The translations under genes were made by a program, and so were the position numbers. 33,684 bases of DNA. Source: Catenulispora pinistramenti (lineage in GTDB: Bacteria > Actinomycetota > Actinomycetes > Streptomycetales > Catenulisporaceae). Under the pieces are notes generated by a model. It searched no databases. It was not told the origin of the DNA and saw only the letters and a list, made by a program, of their open reading frames with translations. The stretch lies in contig NZ_JAAFYZ010000104.1 of NCBI RefSeq assembly GCF_018274385.1, forward strand, positions 1 through 33,684, read 5' to 3'. Of this stretch, positions 30,275 through 33,684 are shown piece by piece; the first letter of the stretch is position 1, and each line of letters starts with the position of its first letter.

Positions 30275-30436
30275 TCACGGGGTCGGGCTGTCCGTGGTGG
30301 CCTGGCTCGTCGGCGGTGCCGGTGGGACGAGTCCGTGCCCGGACAGCAAGTACGCCAGGCTGGCCAGGCCAGCGGCAATGAACAGGGCGGCGGACACGCG
30401 GAAGATGATGTCTTCGTTGCCGTCGGGGCCGTTCAC
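30275..30436 (-). CDS. Single-span small membrane protein (53 aa)
   Basis: The GTG at 30436 follows CGGAG and overlaps the stop of a preceding 19-codon frame (GTGA, 30433-30436). The product has an acidic start (VNGPDGNEDIIF), one membrane helix (VSAALFIAAGLASLAYLLSG) and a Pro/Thr-rich end. The orientation is not clear from charge alone. Function unknown. Confidence 0.6.
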   Translation of the reverse strand: MNGPDGNEDIIFRVSAALFIAAGLASLAYLLSGHGLVPPAPPTSQATTDSPTP

Positions 30437-30492
30437 CGGTGTGTCTCCGGGCGCCACACGGCGGCGTCACACAGATCGGTGGCCGTCTTCAC
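30433..30492 (-). CDS. Candidate 19-residue micropeptide linking two genes
   Basis: A GTG at 30492 overlaps the stop of the 126-residue gene (GTGA, 30489-30492). The frame, VKTATDLCDAAVWRPETHR, ends in a TGA that overlaps the GTG of the next gene (30433-30436). It thus chains two genes by two 4-base overlaps. It may be a translated micropeptide or only a coupling device. There is no separate ribosome site. Confidence 0.4.
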   Translation of the reverse strand: MKTATDLCDAAVWRPETHR

Positions 30493-30869
30493 ACCGTCAC
30501 AGCCAGCACAGCCGTGGGCGGGGTCCACGCGGCTGCCTTGCGCAGCAGCCGCGCGACTTCGGCGGTGGTGCGGCCTTCCTCGTCGTTCCAGGAGATGAAG
30601 GTGGTGGCGTAGAACGCCATCATGTAGGCGATCAGGTGCGCCAGGGCGGCGCTGATGCGCGGGTTGGTGAGGAAGTCGTCCGGGATCGGGTGGCCGGTGA
30701 TACCGGTGTTGAGGCCGCCGACGCCGCAGACGCAGGCCTTGCCCGGGGGGATGTCCTCGGCCTGGACCTGGTCGTAGTTGTAGAAGGCGCGCTGGTGCAG
30801 GCCGTTGGCCAACACGATGCGGGCGCCGTTGCGCAGGTCTATTCGGACCTGCGCGAGGGGATCGGTCAT
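30489..30869 (-). CDS. Hypothetical protein (126 aa)
   Basis: The ATG at 30869 follows GGGAG. The product starts MTDPLAQVRIDLRNGARIVL. It has a Cys-Gly loop (CVCGVGGLNTGI) and a helical part with aromatic residues (ALAHLIAYMMAFYATTFISW, then NDEEGRTTAEVARLLRKAAA). The hydrophobic helix is too short and too mixed for a clear membrane segment. It is followed by the micropeptide frame and the small membrane protein in a coupled series. Function unknown. Confidence 0.7.
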   Translation of the reverse strand: MTDPLAQVRIDLRNGARIVLANGLHQRAFYNYDQVQAEDIPPGKACVCGVGGLNTGITGHPIPDDFLTNPRISAALAHLIAYMMAFYATTFISWNDEEGRTTAEVARLLRKAAAWTPPTAVLAVTV

Positions 30870-30912
30870 GGGTGCTCCCGTAGCCGGGGTGCGACCGGGG
30901 ATCGGTGCGCAT

Positions 30913-30950
30913 CCCGCACCGTCGGGACAGCGGGGTCCGGGCGGTGCGGG
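30913..30950 (-). terminator. GC-rich hairpin after the 30962 gene
   Basis: CCCGCACCG (30913-30921) pairs perfectly with CGGTGCGGG (30942-30950), and inner bases can pair (GGGAC with GTCC). It lies 11 bases after the stop at 30962 and 43 bases before the next minus-strand start. Confidence 0.55.
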
Positions 30951-30961
30951 GCGCGCGCCGC

Positions 30962-31381
30962 TCACTTGCCGATGCGCACGGCGTAGGACTCGGCGGCGGA
31001 GACGATCCGCTTGGCCAGCACCGACGGGTACTGCGACGTCGGGACCTTGTTCACGCGGGGGTGCAGGGCGCCGTACACGTCGAAGTCGCGGCCATCCAAC
31101 CTCGCGGTGGGTTCGACGCCGCGTCCCCCGGCGGACAGGACCAGGCGGTGGTTGCGGTACTTGCCGGTGCGGTGCCGCATCTTGAACAGCAGGTCCAGGC
31201 ACCACATGCCGGTGGTGTCGTCGAAGGTGAAGCGGGCGCTGCCGATGGTGGCGGTGCGCTCACCCGGCAGCGGGTGCGGGTTGTGGGTCATGGCGCGCGC
31301 GGTGCGCTGCGCGAATCCGGCGGCGCGGGGCGCGTCGTCCGGGAGTTTGGCCAACAGGTCGAAGGTGCGTATGGCGGACAC
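30962..31381 (-). CDS. Hypothetical protein (139 aa)
   Basis: The GTG at 31381 follows GGAGG; the long frame upstream has no coding character. The protein begins VSAIRTFDLLAKLPDDAPRA. It has a strand-rich core (ATIGSARFTFDDTTGMWCLD, HRLVLSAGGRGVEPTARLDG) and a helical end (SVLAKRIVSAAESYAVRIGK). It is small and basic at the end. It is the first gene of the coupled minus-strand series 31381-30275. Family not recognised. Confidence 0.7.
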   Translation of the reverse strand: MSAIRTFDLLAKLPDDAPRAAGFAQRTARAMTHNPHPLPGERTATIGSARFTFDDTTGMWCLDLLFKMRHRTGKYRNHRLVLSAGGRGVEPTARLDGRDFDVYGALHPRVNKVPTSQYPSVLAKRIVSAAESYAVRIGK

Positions 31382-32039
31382 GGGTCCTCCGTGATGTTCG
31401 GGGGTTGGGGAAGCGTGCGGGCCCGCCGCATCGTTGGCGGCGGGCCCGAAGCATGTGGTTTGCGGCTGTCCGTCACAGGCCGCGTCGCGCGCCGGTTTGT
31501 GTCGGGCGCGCTGCACGTTGGTTTGTTTTCGTACCGCTCTCGCGGCGCAGGGGGTGAGTCCGTTGATCCGGAACCGTCCTAGAGACAGGGGTTTCACGCG
31601 GTAGTCCGCGTCCCTTTAAGCGACGGTTCGGGCACGTGGTGGCGCTCCGCATTGCTACGGCGCGGCGCATGATGCGCGGCGGCGGTGAATTCCTTCACCG
31701 GCGCGCCCGGTCCCGTTCCCTGTCATGTCCCGATGACCTCGACCCGAAGCTATATTTCTCCGGGGACCAGAGCCGTCCCGCAACGTATGCGCAGGTCAGA
31801 TGCTTCACGGCGTACCCTGGCCGTCCCCTGGTGGTGCGTCCGTTTCTGGCAGTCGGCGCGCAGGTCACCGGGGGGTGACGTGTTTTCCCCCGCCCTGACT
31901 CGCGGGGTAGATGTGGTGCAGGTAGTGCGAGGTGCCTAACGAGGTGCCCTACGAGGTGCTGTGTTCGGCGGGCCGCAGTTCCGGCCGCCGACCGGTGGCG
32001 GGCGGGATGTCCCGCGCGCCCCGGTCCGGCGTCCGGCGT
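31382..32039. other. Sparse region with one strong hairpin and iteron-like repeats
   Basis: No frame in these 658 bases keeps real coding character. A perfect 12-bp stem, CGGGCCCGCCGC (31418-31429) with GCGGCGGGCCCG (31437-31448), lies in the leader of the minus-strand 139-residue gene. Three 12-bp repeats lie at 31928-31959. The region could hold a replication or transfer origin, or the promoter of the minus-strand gene series. Confidence 0.5.
31928..31963. repeat. Three tandem 12-bp iteron-like repeats
   Basis: CGAGGTGC begins at 31928, 31940 and 31952, each followed by four variable bases (CTAA, CCTA, TGTG). Exact 12-base spacing of an 8-base core is typical of iterons or of a regulator's operator array. 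Which protein binds is unknown. Confidence 0.65.
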
Positions 32040-32759
32040 CTACTGCGCGCCTGCCCCCATGTCCCGCCGTGCTGCCTGGTCGCCTGCGACCGCGATCCCC
32101 GCACCACGCTGACGGTTCCGCTCCGCCACACGGAAGGCGCGTTCGTCCGCGTCCAGCTGGCGCCGCTGCTCCGGGGTGAGGCTGCGCCGGAACGCCTTCT
32201 CCGCGTCAGCCGTACGCCCGGATGCCGGACGCGCCGCACGGGTGGTGCGTACTGCCGGGGCGGGGGTGAGGTCCGTCCGGTCCGGCGTCACGTCGGACTG
32301 GACCCGGACCGTCTCCGCGCCCTGACACAGCGCGGTTCCGTCCCAGTGGTGCCACTGCCGGACAGGACGGGTGTGCGCCCAACCGATGCGCCCGCCGTTG
32401 TCCCGCTGAGTCTCGGTCCCGCCGGTCGCAGTCTTCGCCACCCGCGCACCGCACCCGGAGCACGCCAGGTATGCGGTCACCGTCTCCACCTTGCGGCGGG
32501 CCGTGGCGATCTGCTTCGACACCTGCGTTACCGGACGGGTGGCCCGGACGTTCCGGCCGTGGTTGTCCGGCTCCAGATCCCGCCGCCCGTCCGACCCCGT
32601 GAGGTCCCGCGACCGCTGGCCGCGCGCCTTGTCGTCTGTGACATTGCGCTGCGCCCGCACTCGCTTCTCACGGGTGCCGCTACCGGTGACCTGGGGTGCG
32701 CGTTGCTGTTCGCGTTCGTTCACGACCCGCACCGCCTGTTCCCACGTAAGCGCCTTCAT
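32040..32759 (-). CDS. Basic hypothetical protein with CxxC (239 aa)
   Basis: The ATG at 32759 follows GGGAGG eight bases upstream; a GTG six bases earlier is less well placed. The product starts MKALTWEQAVRVVNEREQQR and is rich in Arg, Thr and Asp with low predicted structure. It has a single CxxC (YLACSGCGARVAKT, near 100) and a helical Arg-rich end (AFRRSLTPEQRRQLDADERA). The high charge and CxxC fit nucleic acid binding, but this is inference. No family is recognised. It lies isolated between two sparse regions. Confidence 0.6.
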   Translation of the reverse strand: MKALTWEQAVRVVNEREQQRAPQVTGSGTREKRVRAQRNVTDDKARGQRSRDLTGSDGRRDLEPDNHGRNVRATRPVTQVSKQIATARRKVETVTAYLACSGCGARVAKTATGGTETQRDNGGRIGWAHTRPVRQWHHWDGTALCQGAETVRVQSDVTPDRTDLTPAPAVRTTRAARPASGRTADAEKAFRRSLTPEQRRQLDADERAFRVAERNRQRGAGIAVAGDQAARRDMGAGAQ

Positions 32760-33345
32760 GATCACCGCCTCCCCTCTCGCTTGCCGTTCCCCGCCGGTCC
32801 GTTCCGGCGACGTCCCAAAGAGTCCATTAGATGTCCCAGGTAGTCAAGTCTTCCAGGTCAGAACCCTTACCGCGCGCCATCGCGAGCCCACGTCCGCCCC
32901 GCCCGCGCGCCGCGTGCCGTGTGCCGTCCGCGACCCCGATGCAAGATCAAAGAGTGCGTAAGGCAGGGGACTGATATAGCCTGCGGCCAGCGCGAATCAA
33001 GATCACCGCGCCTCATTCGATCTTGTTCTTGTTATTAGGGGGTTTATGGATGGTGCGGGCTCCCGGGATTTTTGACCCCCTGGAGATCAATTTATAAGGA
33101 CCTTGATTTAACAGCGTCTTGTCTGACCTGCGGAGAATCGTTTGTGCTCGTTCTCGGCACTCCGTACCCTCTTGATCGGCGGCCATCGGTGTGCCCAGAT
33201 GCGCACGACCGCCCCATCTATCCCCGGACCTACTGACCGCCGTGACTCCCATGTGAGCGGCGGCCGGCAGCGGTCTGTCTCCCCTGGTTCACCTCGCCCC
33301 GTGCTGCGGGGCGGTGCTTTGCGCTGTCCGGAAGGGATCCAAGCG
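32760..33345. other. AT-richer intergenic region before the WhiB-like gene
   Basis: This 586-base gap has no convincing gene. From about 32940 to 33130 it is clearly less GC-rich than the rest of the window. It repeats the word AAGATC or its complement GATCTT (32943, 32999, 33018), and also contains GAGATCAATTTATAAGG (33083 on) and CTTGATTTAAC. It must contain the promoter of the WhiB-like gene. It may also be an origin or attachment region. Confidence 0.45.
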
Positions 33346-33672
33346 ATGACGACGATGACGGCGCAGCCGCGGCTTGCGGCACTGATCGGCGAGCTGCCGC
33401 CCTGGATGTCCTACGGGGCGTGCCGGGATGAGGACCCGGATCTGTTCTTCGGCGCCGACCCCGGGTTCGGCTGCTACGGCGAACGCAAAGCAGCCCGTGT
33501 CGCCCGGGAGAAGGCGGCGAAGGCCGTGTGCGCTGCCTGCCCGGTTCGCGAGTCCTGCCTGGAGTTCGCGATGACGACCCCCGAGCACGACGGCGTCTGG
33601 GGCGGGCTGACGGACAAGGAGCGCCGACGGATGCGCCGGGCCACGCTGCGGAAGCCCACCCCCTCTACCTGA
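33346..33672 (+). CDS. WhiB-like (Wbl) iron-sulfur transcription factor
   Basis: The ATG at 33346 (MTTMTAQPRLAALIG) follows GAAGGGA. The 108-residue protein has the four Wbl cysteines at 26, 62, 65 and 71 (GACRDEDPDLFF, then VCAACPVRESCLEF), which hold a [4Fe-4S] cluster. It also has the GVWGGLTDKERRR turn and basic end (83 on) that contact DNA or the sigma factor. An extra Cys43 lies in a Gly/Phe-rich loop (GFGCYG). Wbl proteins are confined to actinobacteria and their phages and plasmids, where they bind the principal sigma factor. Here it probably regulates the element or its host. An AT-rich region lies upstream. Confidence 0.9.
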   Translation: MTTMTAQPRLAALIGELPPWMSYGACRDEDPDLFFGADPGFGCYGERKAARVAREKAAKAVCAACPVRESCLEFAMTTPEHDGVWGGLTDKERRRMRRATLRKPTPST

Positions 33673-33684
33673 CCAAGCCCCTCC

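Noticed and set aside
2725-31800. The 13-mer TATGCGCAGGTCA occurs near 2729 and again near 31787, considered as an attachment-site pair
   Set aside because: A 13-base match is expected several times by chance in a window of this size, and the flanks do not match.
31636-31939. Short plus-strand frames in the sparse region
   Set aside because: No ribosome site, weak codon bias and no protein-like pattern.
31932-32843. 303-codon plus-strand frame opposite the basic CxxC protein
   Set aside because: The minus-strand frame has the better ribosome site and start; the plus frame is Arg/Pro/Cys-rich throughout. The choice here is less certain than elsewhere.
1-33684. Search by eye for tRNA genes, CRISPR repeats, integrase, relaxase or terminase
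   Set aside because: None was seen. No T-loop/acceptor combination, no regular spacer-repeat array and no tyrosine or serine recombinase motif was found.

Overview
The window is GC-rich, uses many GTG and TTG starts with purine-rich ribosome binding sites, and encodes a WhiB-type iron-sulfur protein. It therefore comes from an actinomycete (Streptomyces-like or a relative). No rRNA, tRNA, ribosomal protein, central metabolism, phage structural gene, terminase, relaxase or integrase is visible. The content is that of the accessory part of a mobile element: an integrative/conjugative element, a plasmid or a plasmid-like prophage. Two families support this: a DUF2637 (Spd-like) membrane protein typical of Streptomyces transfer plasmids, and a DUF932-type phage/plasmid protein.

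Layout. (1) 1-2.2 kb: a partial minus-strand gene, then a plus-strand control pair. The pair is an XRE-type repressor preceded by helically phased TTGGTGC repeats, and an ImmA/IrrE-like HELIH metallopeptidase. Between them lies a perfect actinobacterial LexA/SOS box (TCGAAC-N4-GTTCGA). This resembles an ICEBs1-type ImmR/ImmA switch in which DNA damage could raise protease levels and remove the repressor. (2) 2.2-7 kb, minus strand: small unknown proteins, a Rad52-superfamily-like annealing protein with a Cys cluster, and the DUF2637 membrane protein, which carries an internal DNA repeat. (3) 7-18.3 kb: unknown proteins mixed with decay, namely a headless reading frame, a pseudogene of a phage queuine-transglycosylase-like protein, a C5 cytosine methyltransferase split by a frameshift, and a frameshifted small gene. 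Plus-strand genes for a secreted protein and two membrane proteins sit between them. (4) 18.4-25.7 kb, minus strand: large phage/plasmid-type proteins of unknown function, a DNA polymerase III beta-clamp paralog and the DUF932-type protein. Several are joined by 4-base stop/start overlaps. (5) 25.7-31.4 kb: a structured intergenic region with a 36-residue gene, then a run of small minus-strand genes (membrane or exported proteins, a paralogous pair, Cys-rich proteins) separated by GC-rich hairpins. (6) 31.4-33.7 kb: two sparsely coding stretches, one with three 12-bp iteron-like repeats and one with an AT-rich patch, flanking an unknown basic protein. The window ends with a WhiB-like regulator on the plus strand.

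How it may work together (inference): the XRE/ImmA pair sets the on/off state. The beta clamp and Rad52-like protein would serve replication or recombination of the element, and the methyltransferase would have marked its DNA. DUF2637 and the small membrane proteins would act at the cell envelope during transfer. Most minus-strand proteins are unknown, and family calls were made by reading motifs, not by database search.
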